Below, one piece after another: positions 17,499 through 26,122 of a stretch of 64,000 bases of DNA. Source of the DNA: Mesorhizobium sophorae. GTDB lineage: Bacteria > Pseudomonadota > Alphaproteobacteria > Rhizobiales > Rhizobiaceae. The notes under the pieces are model-generated. The model saw nothing but the letters and a program-made list of their open reading frames with translations, was not told where the DNA came from and searched no databases. The DNA is taken from assembly GCF_002270415.1 (NCBI RefSeq), contig NZ_NNRI01000001.1, forward strand, positions 434,001 to 498,000, in the 5' to 3' direction. A program made the translations under genes and the position numbers. The stretch's first letter is position 1. Each line of letters begins with the position of its first letter.

Positions 17499-18758
17499 AT
17501 GGGAAAGACGATACTTCAACTCACCACCGCGCTCGCCCTCGTAACGATGGCCGGTGCGGCGCAAGCGGCCGATTGCAAGATTACCGTCGGCCTCGTCATG
17601 GAACTGACCGGCCCGGCCGGCGAATACGGCCAGGCCGGCGCCAAATCGGTCGAGATGGCCTTCCGCGACATCAATGCCGCCGGCGGCGTGCGTGGCTGCG
17701 ACCTGGCGACCGACACGCGCGACAGCCAGAGCCAGGGCAACATCGCGGTCGACGCCGCCACCCAACTGGTTCAGGTCAAGAAGGTGCCGGTCATCATCGG
17801 CGGCATCATCTCGTCGGTGTCGATCCCGATCCTGACCTCGGTCACGGCACCGGCCAAGATCGTCCAGGTGTCGCCGGCTTCGTCGTCGCCGACGCTGACG
17901 GCGCTCGGCCGCGACGGCAAGACCAATGGCATCTTCTTCCGCACCATCACCTCGGATGCGCTGCAGGGCGTCGCTGCCGCCAAATACGCCGTCGACAAGG
18001 GCTTCAAGAAGCTGTCGATCATCCATGTCAACAATGACTTCGGCGTCAACATGGTGGCCGAGTTCTCGCGCGCCTACAAAGCGCTCGGCGGGACCATCGT
18101 TTCCGACACGCCCTACAACGAAAAGCAGTCGAGCTACGCTTCCGAAGTGACGGCGGCGATGGCCGGCGAGCCGGACGGGCTCTATCTCGTCAGCACGCCG
18201 GTCGACGGCGCGACGGTTGCCCGCACCTGGATTTCGCAGGGTGGCGTGCAGAAGTTCCTGCTCAATGACGGCATGAACAGCCCTGACTTCATCGAGTCCG
18301 TCGGCGCCGACTATCTGAAGGACGCCTATGGTACGTCGTCCGGCACCAGCCCGACGGCCTCCACCGACTATTTCACGAAGAACTACAAGGAATTCTCCGG
18401 CATCGAGCCGTCCAATCCGGCGGCCGACCGTTCCTATGATGCGGGCGCCATTGTCGGCCTCGCTATCGCGATTGCCGGCTCCGAGGATCCGGCCAAGATC
18501 AAGGACGCGATGTACAAGGCGGTCGACCCGGCCGGCACGCCGATCTTTGCCGGCAAGGACGAATTCGCCAAGGCGCTCGGCCTGATCAAGGACGGCAAGC
18601 CGATCCGCTACGAAGGCGTCATCGGTCCCGTCGCCTTCGACAAATATGGCGACATCACCGGCCCCTTCCGGCTCTGGAAGATCGTCGACGGCAAGGTGAC
18701 GACCGACGGCGAAATGACCACCGACGACGTCAACGCGCTGCAGGCCAAACTTCAGTAA
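17499..18758 (+). CDS. Branched-chain-type ABC transporter substrate-binding protein (LivK-like)
   Basis: The 419-residue protein starts with a Sec signal peptide (MGKTILQLTTALALVTMAGA, cleavage after AQA). It then shows the type I periplasmic-binding fold: ITVGLVMELTGPAGEYGQ, AFRDINAAGGVRGCDL, PVIIGGIISSVSIPI. A strong AAAGGGGA ribosome site precedes the ATG. It is the probable binding protein for the LivGFHM-like proteins on the opposite strand (9472-14222), which lack one in their own operon. An intercistronic stem-loop follows the stop. Confidence 0.9.
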   Translation: MGKTILQLTTALALVTMAGAAQAADCKITVGLVMELTGPAGEYGQAGAKSVEMAFRDINAAGGVRGCDLATDTRDSQSQGNIAVDAATQLVQVKKVPVIIGGIISSVSIPILTSVTAPAKIVQVSPASSSPTLTALGRDGKTNGIFFRTITSDALQGVAAAKYAVDKGFKKLSIIHVNNDFGVNMVAEFSRAYKALGGTIVSDTPYNEKQSSYASEVTAAMAGEPDGLYLVSTPVDGATVARTWISQGGVQKFLLNDGMNSPDFIESVGADYLKDAYGTSSGTSPTASTDYFTKNYKEFSGIEPSNPAADRSYDAGAIVGLAIAIAGSEDPAKIKDAMYKAVDPAGTPIFAGKDEFAKALGLIKDGKPIRYEGVIGPVAFDKYGDITGPFRLWKIVDGKVTTDGEMTTDDVNALQAKLQ

Positions 18759-18771
18759 GACAACTTGTCGC

Positions 18772-18807
18772 CCGGCGTCGATCCGATCTCATCGCGATCG
18801 ACGCCGG
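18772..18807 (+). terminator. Strong stem-loop after the binding-protein gene
   Basis: CCGGCGTCGATC and GATCGACGCCGG form a perfect 12-bp stem around a 12-base loop, 13 bases after the stop. No T-run follows, so it may act as a 3' stability hairpin that keeps the binding-protein mRNA abundant, or as a partial terminator, rather than a classical intrinsic terminator. Confidence 0.5.
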
Positions 18808-18920
18808 ACGGTCAGTTTGTGTCGCCCATGGATGGCCGTGAGAACCATATCGATTACACGGACAAGGGTTTGACCGGCAGGCGATCACGAATAGGATTGG
18901 CCCATCAACAGGATTGGCCA

Positions 18921-20330
18921 ATGTCGCCTGAAACTGAAAAACTTCTATCTGCTCTCGGCGACAGGCTGGGTGCGGGCGGTGTGCTCGCCGGCTCGGCCGT
19001 GGATCAGCGCTATCGCGACGATCCCGATGGCAAGCTCGGCGCTTTGCCCGAAGCAGTGCTGCGCCCGCGCGACACCGAGGGTGTCGCGGCTGCGTTAGCC
19101 GCATGCAACGATCTCGGCCAGCCAGTTGTCGTGCAGGGCGGACGCACCGGGCTGACCGGCGCCGCGCGCGTGCAGCCGGGCGAAATCGTGCTGTCGCTGG
19201 AACGCATGACAGGTCTCGATGCACCGGATCGTCAGGCTGCCAGCATCGTCGCCGAGGCCGGCGCAACGCTGCAGGCGGTGCAGGAGGCAGCCGACGGCGC
19301 CGGTCTGATGTTCGGGGTCGATATCGGCGCACGCGGTTCGGCCACTATCGGCGGCAATGTCGCCACCAATGCCGGTGGCATCCGCGTGCTGCGCTACGGA
19401 ATGTACCGGGCGCAGGTTCTGGGGCTGGAGGCGGTGCTTGCCGATGGCAGCGTGCTGACCTCGATGAAGGGCCTGCCCAAGGACAATTCCGGCTACGACC
19501 TCGGCCAGCTCTTCATCGGCACGGAAGGGACGCTCGGCGTCGTCACACGCGCGGCGCTCAGGCTGCATCCGAAGCCGGTGTCCGAGGTAAACGCCTTCTG
19601 CGCACTCCCATCGCTCGATGCGGCGATCGCCCTGCTTGGGCTGCTGCGGCAAAGGCTCGGCCCGCTGTTGTCTGCCTATGAAGTCAACTTCGCGCCGCTC
19701 TATGACGCGATGGTCGCCAGCATGGACATGCCGGCGCCGCTGCCGGCGGGTTCGCCCGTCTACGTGCTGGCCGAGATCCAGGGCAGCGAGCCCGAACGCG
19801 ACGGCGAGCGCTTCGCCGAGGTCTTGATGCAGGCGGTCGAGGACGGCGTGGTCGACGATGTGGTCGTCTCGCAGTCGCCGCGCGAAGTCCGGGCGCTGTG
19901 GGCGGTGCGCGAGGACGCCAATCGCGTCCTGTTTTCGATCAAAGGCCTTGTCGGCGTCGACATCAGCATCCCGCTGGCGCGGATGGGTATTTTCCTGCGA
20001 GAAGCGGACGCTGCCATCCATGCCATGGATCCCGGCGCCGACATCTATGTCTTCGGCCATCTCGGTGACGGCAATCTTCACTATCAGGTCCGCACGGTGG
20101 ATCCGGTGGCGGCATACGATATCGTCTATCGCGGCGTGGCGGCGGCTGGAGGCGGCGTTTCAGCCGAACATGGTATCGGCCTCGACAAGAAGAAATGGCT
20201 GCATCTGGTCCGCAGCGATGCCGAGATCGCCACGATGCGGCGGCTGAAGGCAGCCCTTGACCCCAGAAACATCCTCAATCCGGGCCGGGTCTTCGACCTC
20301 GCCCCGTCTGCCTTAGCGGCCAGCCTGTAA
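18921..20330 (+). CDS. FAD-binding oxidoreductase, GlcD / D-2-hydroxyacid dehydrogenase type
   Basis: From ATG 18921 (MSPETEKLLS, 469 residues) it has an N-terminal FAD_binding_4 (PCMH) domain with VVQGGRTGLTGAARV and GARGSATIGGNVATNAGGIR. The C-terminal oxidase domain has GHLGDGNLHYQV and AEHGIGLDKKKWL, the metal and substrate region of D-lactate and D-2-hydroxyglutarate dehydrogenases. An AGGA site lies upstream; the 52-residue extension to 18765 crosses the stem-loop and is unlikely. It probably oxidises a D-2-hydroxy acid produced in this locus. It converges with the Pot-type permease. Confidence 0.87.
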   Translation: MSPETEKLLSALGDRLGAGGVLAGSAVDQRYRDDPDGKLGALPEAVLRPRDTEGVAAALAACNDLGQPVVVQGGRTGLTGAARVQPGEIVLSLERMTGLDAPDRQAASIVAEAGATLQAVQEAADGAGLMFGVDIGARGSATIGGNVATNAGGIRVLRYGMYRAQVLGLEAVLADGSVLTSMKGLPKDNSGYDLGQLFIGTEGTLGVVTRAALRLHPKPVSEVNAFCALPSLDAAIALLGLLRQRLGPLLSAYEVNFAPLYDAMVASMDMPAPLPAGSPVYVLAEIQGSEPERDGERFAEVLMQAVEDGVVDDVVVSQSPREVRALWAVREDANRVLFSIKGLVGVDISIPLARMGIFLREADAAIHAMDPGADIYVFGHLGDGNLHYQVRTVDPVAAYDIVYRGVAAAGGGVSAEHGIGLDKKKWLHLVRSDAEIATMRRLKAALDPRNILNPGRVFDLAPSALAASL

Positions 20331-20374
20331 TCAACATGGCACTGCGACATCCGTCGGCCGTGGTTGCAGCGCAC

Positions 20375-21175
20375 TCAGGTCCGTTCCGTCGCGACTTGCC
20401 TGGGGATGAGAAAACGCGCGGCGAGCACGCAAAGCAGTACGGTGAACATCAGGATCAGCGCCACCAGCGCATTGATGTCGGGGGAAAAGCCAAGCCGCAT
20501 CATCGCCCACAGCCTCACCGGCAGCGTGCTTTGGGTGCCGGTGACCAGGATGGTGATCATGGTCTCGTCGAACGACAGCGCGAAAGCCAGGATGGCGCCG
20601 CCGACCATGGCGCTCGACAGGTTCGGCAGGACGATGCGCCAGAACGTTTGCCAGCCCGTGGCGCCGAGATCGTAGGATGCTTCGACCAGGGTGCGGCTCA
20701 TCGACTGCAGCCGCATCAGCACTGTGCGATAGACGATTGCCAGCACGAAAACCGTATGCCCGATGACCACCGTCAACAGCGAGCGTTCAAGGCCGATCTC
20801 GCGGAAGAAGATCAGCAACGCCAGACCGCTGATGATCGGCGGCATCAGGAACGGCAGGAAGATGATGAACTGCAGCAGCGTGCGCCCGGAACGGCGGCTG
20901 TGATAGTAGAGCGCCAGCAGCGTTCCGCTGACCACCGACAGGATGACGGTGCAGACACCGACGATCAGCGTGGTGCGCAGGGCGGCCAGAATGTCGTGGT
21001 TTTCGGCCAGAGCGACATAGGTCGCAAGCGTCGGCGAAGACCAGTCGACATTGCCATGCGCGATGGTGAAAAACGACGACACGATCGGCACGGCCAGCGG
21101 GCTGTAGAGCAGCACCGCGACCAATGTCGTGATCGCAGCCAGAAAGACAGTGGATAGCCGGGGCAGGGCGGTCAT
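20375..21175 (-). CDS. Spermidine/putrescine-type ABC transporter permease (PotC-like)
   Basis: From ATG 21175 (MTALPRLSTV, 266 residues) it has six hydrophobic segments and the EAA loop EASYDLGATGWQTFWRIVLP followed by FALSFDETMITILVTG, typical of PotC/PotI subunits. It is the last gene of the FadR-led operon. Its start overlaps the PotB-like stop by 4 bases. The context is sugar oxidation rather than polyamine use, so the substrate should not be copied from the family name. Confidence 0.88.
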   Translation of the reverse strand: MTALPRLSTVFLAAITTLVAVLLYSPLAVPIVSSFFTIAHGNVDWSSPTLATYVALAENHDILAALRTTLIVGVCTVILSVVSGTLLALYYHSRRSGRTLLQFIIFLPFLMPPIISGLALLIFFREIGLERSLLTVVIGHTVFVLAIVYRTVLMRLQSMSRTLVEASYDLGATGWQTFWRIVLPNLSSAMVGGAILAFALSFDETMITILVTGTQSTLPVRLWAMMRLGFSPDINALVALILMFTVLLCVLAARFLIPRQVATERT

Positions 21176-22044
21176 ATCGCTGTCCCCCGGTTGCGGCCGA
21201 AGCGCTCGCCGACAAGAATTGCCGCGATCACCACGACAGCCAGCGCGACTGACAGCGCCGCTCCGAACGGCCAATTGTAGGCCGTGCCGAACTGGCTGTA
21301 GAGGATGCGGCCGAAGGTGAAGCCGCTGATCCCGCCTACCATTTGCGGCGTCAGGAAATCGCCGATCGCCAATACGAACACGAAGCTCGCCGCGGAGGCG
21401 ACGCCGGGCAGGCTGAGCGGCAAGGTGATGCGCAGGAACGTCTGTAGGCCGCTTGCGCCCAGATCGTCGGAGGCACGCAGTAGCACCTGCGGAATCCGTT
21501 CCAGCGACAGGAAGATCGGCAGGATGGCGAACGGGATCAGCAGCAGCGTCAGCGTCAGCAGGATGGCGTTCATGTTGAACACGAAAAGCGTCGACGGCTC
21601 CTGCAGGATGCCGAGCCCGACCAGTGCCTTGTTGAGAAAGCCGTTAAGGCCGAGGATGCTGCGGATCGCATAGATCTTGATGACGTAGCTCATCAGCAGT
21701 GGCACCAGCAGCAGCATCAGCAAGGCATAGCGCCAGCGCCCCTTGAGGGTCGTCAGGAAATAGGCGGCGGGATAGGCGAGCAGAATGCAGATTGCCGCCA
21801 CCGAGAGACACAGCACGATGGTGTTCCAGAATACCGGAAGAAAGATCGGATCGGTGAAGAAGCGGACATAGTTGCCCAGTGACAGCGTATGAACGATCGT
21901 GCCCTGGTCGACGCTGAAGAAGCTATAGCCGAGGAAGATCGCCAGCGGCACGAGGACGAAGACCACCGGCAAGGCGAAAGCCAGCACCGTCACCAGCAGC
22001 GACCATCGCCGTTCCGCGAGCGGTATCGTGCCGGTTCCGCTCAT
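21172..22044 (-). CDS. Spermidine/putrescine-type ABC transporter permease (PotB-like)
   Basis: The 290-residue permease has six hydrophobic segments, an EAA loop ASDDLGASGLQTFLRITLPL and the PotB-typical FVLAIGDFLTPQMVGG. It forms the heterodimeric pore with the PotC-like protein. ATGA overlaps at both ends show translational coupling within the operon. Confidence 0.88.
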   Translation of the reverse strand: MSGTGTIPLAERRWSLLVTVLAFALPVVFVLVPLAIFLGYSFFSVDQGTIVHTLSLGNYVRFFTDPIFLPVFWNTIVLCLSVAAICILLAYPAAYFLTTLKGRWRYALLMLLLVPLLMSYVIKIYAIRSILGLNGFLNKALVGLGILQEPSTLFVFNMNAILLTLTLLLIPFAILPIFLSLERIPQVLLRASDDLGASGLQTFLRITLPLSLPGVASAASFVFVLAIGDFLTPQMVGGISGFTFGRILYSQFGTAYNWPFGAALSVALAVVVIAAILVGERFGRNRGTAI

Positions 22045-23144
22045 GCCAGCACCAGGTGGCCTTCATGCGGCGCAAACGCAAGGGAGATCGTCGCGCCGGA
22101 TTTCAGCGTGCTGCCGTCGACCCGGCTCGGCATGCGCAGCCGCAAGCGTTGCCCAGCATGGTCGGCGCCGGCCGTGATGGTGGCAACGGTCGATGAGCCG
22201 GCGAAGGCCATGTCGGCGATCGTGCCGGAGAAGCGGTTCTCTGTGTCCTTTGCATCGGCAAGGTGCAAGGCCTCGGGACGGAAGGCAGCGAAGGCACTGG
22301 CGCCATCCGTCGCGGTCTTTAAATGCGGCTGGTCACGGATCGAACAGACCAGGCGTCCGAGCGCCGTCTCGATCGATCGCAGTTCGCCCTGGACGGATCC
22401 AAGCTTTCCGGCCACCAGATTGTTCTCGCCGAAGAAGCGCGCCACGAACTCGCAATTCGGCTTGTAGTAAAGCTCGTGCGGCGTGCCGAGCTGGCGGATA
22501 TGGCCGGCCTGCATGACACAGATCCGATCGGCCATGCCAATCGCTTCTTCCTGGTCGTGGGTGACGAACAGGAAGGTGGTTTTGATTTCGCGCTGGATGG
22601 ATTTCAGGAACTCCTGCATTTGCCGGCGCAGCTCGAGGTCGAGCGCCGCCAGCGGCTCGTCGAGCAGGATCAGGCGCGGCTGGCAGATCAGCGCGCGGGC
22701 CAAGGCGACGCGCTGGCGCTGGCCACCGGAGAGCTGGGCTGGAAAGCGGTCGGTGAAACGCCCGAGCTGGACAAGCTCCAGCGCTTCCGCGACGCGGCGC
22801 GCAATCTCCTTGCGCGGCACGTGCCGAACCGAAAGCCCGTAGCCGACATTGCCGGAAACGGTCAGATGCGGGAACAGTGCATAGTCCTGGAACACGGTGT
22901 TGAATGGCCGCCTGTTGATCGGCATGCGGCTGATGTCCTGGCCGTCGAGCCGGATCTCGCCCGACGTCAGTGGTTCCAGCCCGCCGATCAGCCGCAGCAC
23001 CGTGGTCTTGCCGGAGCCTGACGGTCCAAGAACGGTCAGGAACTCACCGTCCTTGATCGACAGGTCGATGTCGTGCAGCACCGGAACGGTGCCGTAGGAT
23101 TTCGAGACGGACCGCAGCGTCAAGAGGTCGGTGTTCTGGTTCAT
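22041..23144 (-). CDS. Spermidine/putrescine-type ABC transporter ATPase (PotA-like)
   Basis: From ATG 23144 (MNQNTDLLTL, 367 residues) it carries Walker A GPSGSGKTT, Q-loop FQDYALFPHLTV, signature LSGGQRQRVALARAL, Walker B LILLDEPLAALD and switch FVTHDQEEA. A C-terminal TOBE-like regulatory domain includes FAAFRPEALHL. An upstream ATG at 23159 is possible, but GAGAG lies at a better distance from 23144. It energises the importer formed with the downstream permeases. Confidence 0.9.
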   Translation of the reverse strand: MNQNTDLLTLRSVSKSYGTVPVLHDIDLSIKDGEFLTVLGPSGSGKTTVLRLIGGLEPLTSGEIRLDGQDISRMPINRRPFNTVFQDYALFPHLTVSGNVGYGLSVRHVPRKEIARRVAEALELVQLGRFTDRFPAQLSGGQRQRVALARALICQPRLILLDEPLAALDLELRRQMQEFLKSIQREIKTTFLFVTHDQEEAIGMADRICVMQAGHIRQLGTPHELYYKPNCEFVARFFGENNLVAGKLGSVQGELRSIETALGRLVCSIRDQPHLKTATDGASAFAAFRPEALHLADAKDTENRFSGTIADMAFAGSSTVATITAGADHAGQRLRLRMPSRVDGSTLKSGATISLAFAPHEGHLVLA

Positions 23145-23165
23145 AGAATACTCTCGCATACGCTT

Positions 23166-23192
23166 CGGCGGTCCGGAATGTCCGGACCGCCG
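23166..23192 (-). other. Intercistronic stem-loop after the binding-protein gene
   Basis: CGGCGGTCCGGA and TCCGGACCGCCG form a perfect 12-bp stem with a 3-base loop between the PotD-like stop (23221) and the PotA-like start (23144). There is no T-run. Hairpins here, as between malE and malF, usually stabilise the upstream binding-protein message, so more binding protein than membrane subunit is made. Confidence 0.55.
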
Positions 23193-23220
23193 GGTCCTTC
23201 GAAGTCTTCGTGCGGAAAGA

Positions 23221-24245
23221 TCAGGGCGTGGCCTTGATCTCGTTCCACATGTCCGACCGCTTCAGCGGGTCCTCGACATTGTTGAGCCAGACCAGCTTGT
23301 CGTTGCCGCCGCGCTGCCGGTTTCCGTCATCGTGTTGCCGAAACCGGTGCGCTCGGAAAGCTCGCCGCTGACCTTCTTGCTCAGCATGAAGTCGATCCAT
23401 TTCTCGGCCGCCGCATTGTCGCGGACGCCCTTGGAGATGACCCAGTTGTCGAGCCAGGCAAGCGCGCCCTCGCTCGGATTGACGTAGGCGACATGGGCGC
23501 CGATCTTCTGCAGTGCCTTGACCTGCTGCTGGCCATAATTGGCCCAGATCAGTGCCACGTCATTGTTCTGATAGATCTGCTGCGCCTCGTCGGCGGTGGT
23601 GTAGAAGCTCAGCACATTGCGCTTGAGTTCGACCAACTTGGCCTTGACCGCCGCAATCTGTTCTTCATTCAGATTGAACGGATCCTTGTAGCCGAGCGTC
23701 AGCGCGGTGAACGAGAAATTGTGCTCGCCATTGTCATAGGCCAGAACCTTGCCCTTGTAGGCCGGATCCCACAGCACCGACATCGATGTCGGTGCCGGCT
23801 TGACCTTGTCGGTGTCGTAGATCAGGCCGATCGAGTCGAAGCAGAACGGAATGCCATAGACCTTGCCGTCCTTGGTGACGCCGCTCACCGCGGTCAGATC
23901 ACGGAAGCGCGGCAGCACCTCTTTCTGGTTGGCCAGCTTCGTCACGTCGATCGGCGACACCAGATCGGCCTTGATGTAGCGCTGCAACTGGGCGGTATTG
24001 ACGGCGAAGACGTCGAAGTCCTGGCCTTCGCTGCCCTTGATCTTGGCCCAGATCTCGTCATCGCTGCCGATGAAGACGACATCGACGCCGACGCCGGTTG
24101 CCGCGGTGAAATCCTTGACCCAGTCCGGGTCGGCGTAGCCGTCCCAGGCCAGAACCCGCAGGTTCGCGGCCAAAGCTGCCGAAGTCATCAGGCCGATGCC
24201 GAGCCCGATCGCCGCCATTCTTAGAAACAGTTTCTTCAGTCCCAT
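23221..24245 (-). CDS. Spermidine/putrescine-type ABC transporter substrate-binding protein (PotD-like), C-terminal frameshift
   Basis: From ATG 24245 (MGLKKLFLRM, GGGAGA ribosome site) the protein has a signal peptide ending ALAAN and a PotD/PotF-type fold: LRVLAWDGYADPDWVKDF, KVYGIPFCFDSIGLIYDTDK and ALAWLDNWVISKG. As given, the frame ends at 23262 after an atypical Ser/Thr-rich tail (327 residues). One extra G in the GC-rich run at 23305-23310 restores a plausible C-terminus, NDKLVWLNNVEDPLKRSDMW and then NEIKATP, ending at 23221 (341 residues). This is a sequencing error or a real frameshift. It may bind a sugar or sugar acid rather than a polyamine. Confidence 0.8.
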
Positions 24246-24297
24246 TTTTAATCTCCCATTGTCGTTCTGATGGACCGCAGTTTCCGGACCTTTGCCG

Positions 24298-25296
24298 TCA
24301 CAGCTGGGTGACGGCGACCAGTCCCTCGTCCGGCACCGACTCCATCCGGTTGCGCAGTGGCTTTCCGAATGTCTGTGCCTGGATTTCATACTCGTCGCCG
24401 GAAGCCGTCTTGATGCCGGAGGCGTAGCTCATCACCGCCGCGCCGAAGAAGTAGGCATGCAGGTCGCCTGCTCTGCGGTGCATCGGGTAGCGGAAATGGA
24501 AATGTTCGAGATTGGCGATCGAGTGCGACATGTGCGCCTCGCCCGACAGGAACTCCTGCTCCCAGATGACGGCGCCGTCGCGCAGGATGCGGGAATGGCC
24601 GCGCACTTCATCGGGCAGGTCGCCGATCAAAAGCTCCGGGCCGATCGAGCAGGAGCGGAGTTTTGAATGGGCGAGATAAAGGTAGTTCTCGGCTTCCGTC
24701 ACATGGTCGGAGTATTCGTTGCCGAGCGAATAGCCGATGCGATAGGGGTGGCCATCCGGCCCATTGAGATAGAGCCCGACGATCTCGGCCTCTTCCGCGC
24801 CGGCGCGCGCGAAGGCCGGCATCGGCAGCGCAGCGCCGGGCGGCACGACGCAGGTGCCGACGCCCTTGAAGAACCATTCGGGCTGGATTCCGATCTGCCC
24901 GGCGGCGGGTTTGCCGCCCTCGAGACCCATGCGGAAGATCTTCAGTGAATCGGATTCCTCGGCGTCCTCGCCATGCGTAAGCACATGCATCTTGTCGCGT
25001 GCCGCGGCGCTGCCGGTATGGGTCAGGCCGGTGCCAGTGACCAGGAAGCGCGCCGGTTCTGGATGGTCGACCGGGGCCAGCACGCGGCCATCGCGCAACA
25101 GCTCGTCATAGTCGACCGTTGCAGTGCCCGTCCGCCTCTCGACAAGTACGGCGATGGAAACGCCCTCGGCAATTGCCGCTTCGGCCAGCTCCAGCACGGT
25201 GCTGGTCTTTTCGAGCGGGTGCAGGTGATTGCCGTCATCGGAGACACGGCCAACCCCCCTGTTGCCATCGGGCATTCCGAACTGAACAAGACGCAT
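24298..25296 (-). CDS. AraD1/GguC family protein, 2-keto-3-deoxy sugar-acid dehydratase-like
   Basis: The 332-residue protein (MRLVQFGMPD) belongs to the FAH-like AraD1/GguC family, recognised by the N-terminal RLVQF, the PEWFFKGVGTCVVPPG segment, EEAEIVGLYL with candidate metal-binding Glu residues, and the C-terminal SGIKTASGDEYEIQAQTFGK. AraD1 dehydrates 2-keto-3-deoxypentonates such as L-arabonate to alpha-ketoglutaric semialdehyde in non-phosphorylative pentose use. The sugar-acid dehydratase and SDR upstream supply the preceding steps. No clear semialdehyde dehydrogenase is in this operon. Confidence 0.82.
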   Translation of the reverse strand: MRLVQFGMPDGNRGVGRVSDDGNHLHPLEKTSTVLELAEAAIAEGVSIAVLVERRTGTATVDYDELLRDGRVLAPVDHPEPARFLVTGTGLTHTGSAAARDKMHVLTHGEDAEESDSLKIFRMGLEGGKPAAGQIGIQPEWFFKGVGTCVVPPGAALPMPAFARAGAEEAEIVGLYLNGPDGHPYRIGYSLGNEYSDHVTEAENYLYLAHSKLRSCSIGPELLIGDLPDEVRGHSRILRDGAVIWEQEFLSGEAHMSHSIANLEHFHFRYPMHRRAGDLHAYFFGAAVMSYASGIKTASGDEYEIQAQTFGKPLRNRMESVPDEGLVAVTQL

Positions 25297-25329
25297 GAGG
25301 TACCCTTCTTTCCTTGAAAGCCGTGCGGG

Positions 25330-26109
25330 TCACACCCAGCCCGCATCGACGATGAATTGCTGGCTTGTGCACATGCGGCTGTCGTCGGCGGCGAGGAACA
25401 GCGCCATGCGCGCTATATCGGAGGGCTGCAGCCGGTCGGGCAGGCACTGCCTCTCCTCGATCTGCCGCTCTCCGGCCGGATTCAGCCACAGGCGCATCTG
25501 GCGCTCGGTCATCACCCAGCCAGGCACCATGCAGTTGACGCGGATGCGCTCGGGACCAAGCTCGCGAGCCAGCGCCCGCGTCATGCCGTAAACCGCCGCC
25601 TTGGCCGTCACATAGGCGGGGCAATCGGGATCGCCGACCATCCAGGTGATGGAACCGAAATTGATGATCGAGCCGCCGCCCAGCGAGCCCATCTGCGGGC
25701 GCACCGCTTGCGCCGCAAAGAACTGGTGGCGCAGATTGACCGCCATGCGGTCGTCCCAATAGGCGACCGTCACGTCACTGGTTTGGTGGCGATCGTCGTT
25801 GCCGGCATTGTTGCACAGAACCTGGATCGGGCCGTTGTGCTGCATCGCTTGCACCGTTGCCGCCTGAAGTTGCTCGACGTTGCGCAGGTCGCAGGCAATG
25901 AACAGCGGCGCACGATGTCCATCCGCCGCGATCGCGTCGACCAGGCGCCGGGACGGCTCCTCGGCTAGATCGACAAAGGCAACGCGGCTGCCTTGCGCGC
26001 AGAAATGGCGCACCAGGCTTTCGCCGATGCCGCTGCCACCGCCGGTTATGAAGACGCTGCGATCCTTGAGGCTGGGGTAGGTGGCGTAGCCGCTGATTTC
26101 ATCCGTCAT
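25330..26109 (-). CDS. SDR family oxidoreductase, probable sugar 1-dehydrogenase
   Basis: From ATG 26109 (MTDEISGYAT, 259 residues) it shows the classical SDR pattern: cofactor motif ITGGGSGIGE, CNNAGN, catalytic Ser in FGSITWM, Tyr-x3-Lys in AYVTAKAAV, and PGWVMT. An Asp after the second strand (FVDLAEE) favours NAD+. In this operon the expected role is oxidation of an aldose at C1 to the lactone, feeding the dehydratase. The longer frame upstream overlaps the dehydratase gene and is not used. Confidence 0.85.
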   Translation of the reverse strand: MTDEISGYATYPSLKDRSVFITGGGSGIGESLVRHFCAQGSRVAFVDLAEEPSRRLVDAIAADGHRAPLFIACDLRNVEQLQAATVQAMQHNGPIQVLCNNAGNDDRHQTSDVTVAYWDDRMAVNLRHQFFAAQAVRPQMGSLGGGSIINFGSITWMVGDPDCPAYVTAKAAVYGMTRALARELGPERIRVNCMVPGWVMTERQMRLWLNPAGERQIEERQCLPDRLQPSDIARMALFLAADDSRMCTSQQFIVDAGWV

Positions 26110-26122
26110 CGCGCGCGCCTCT

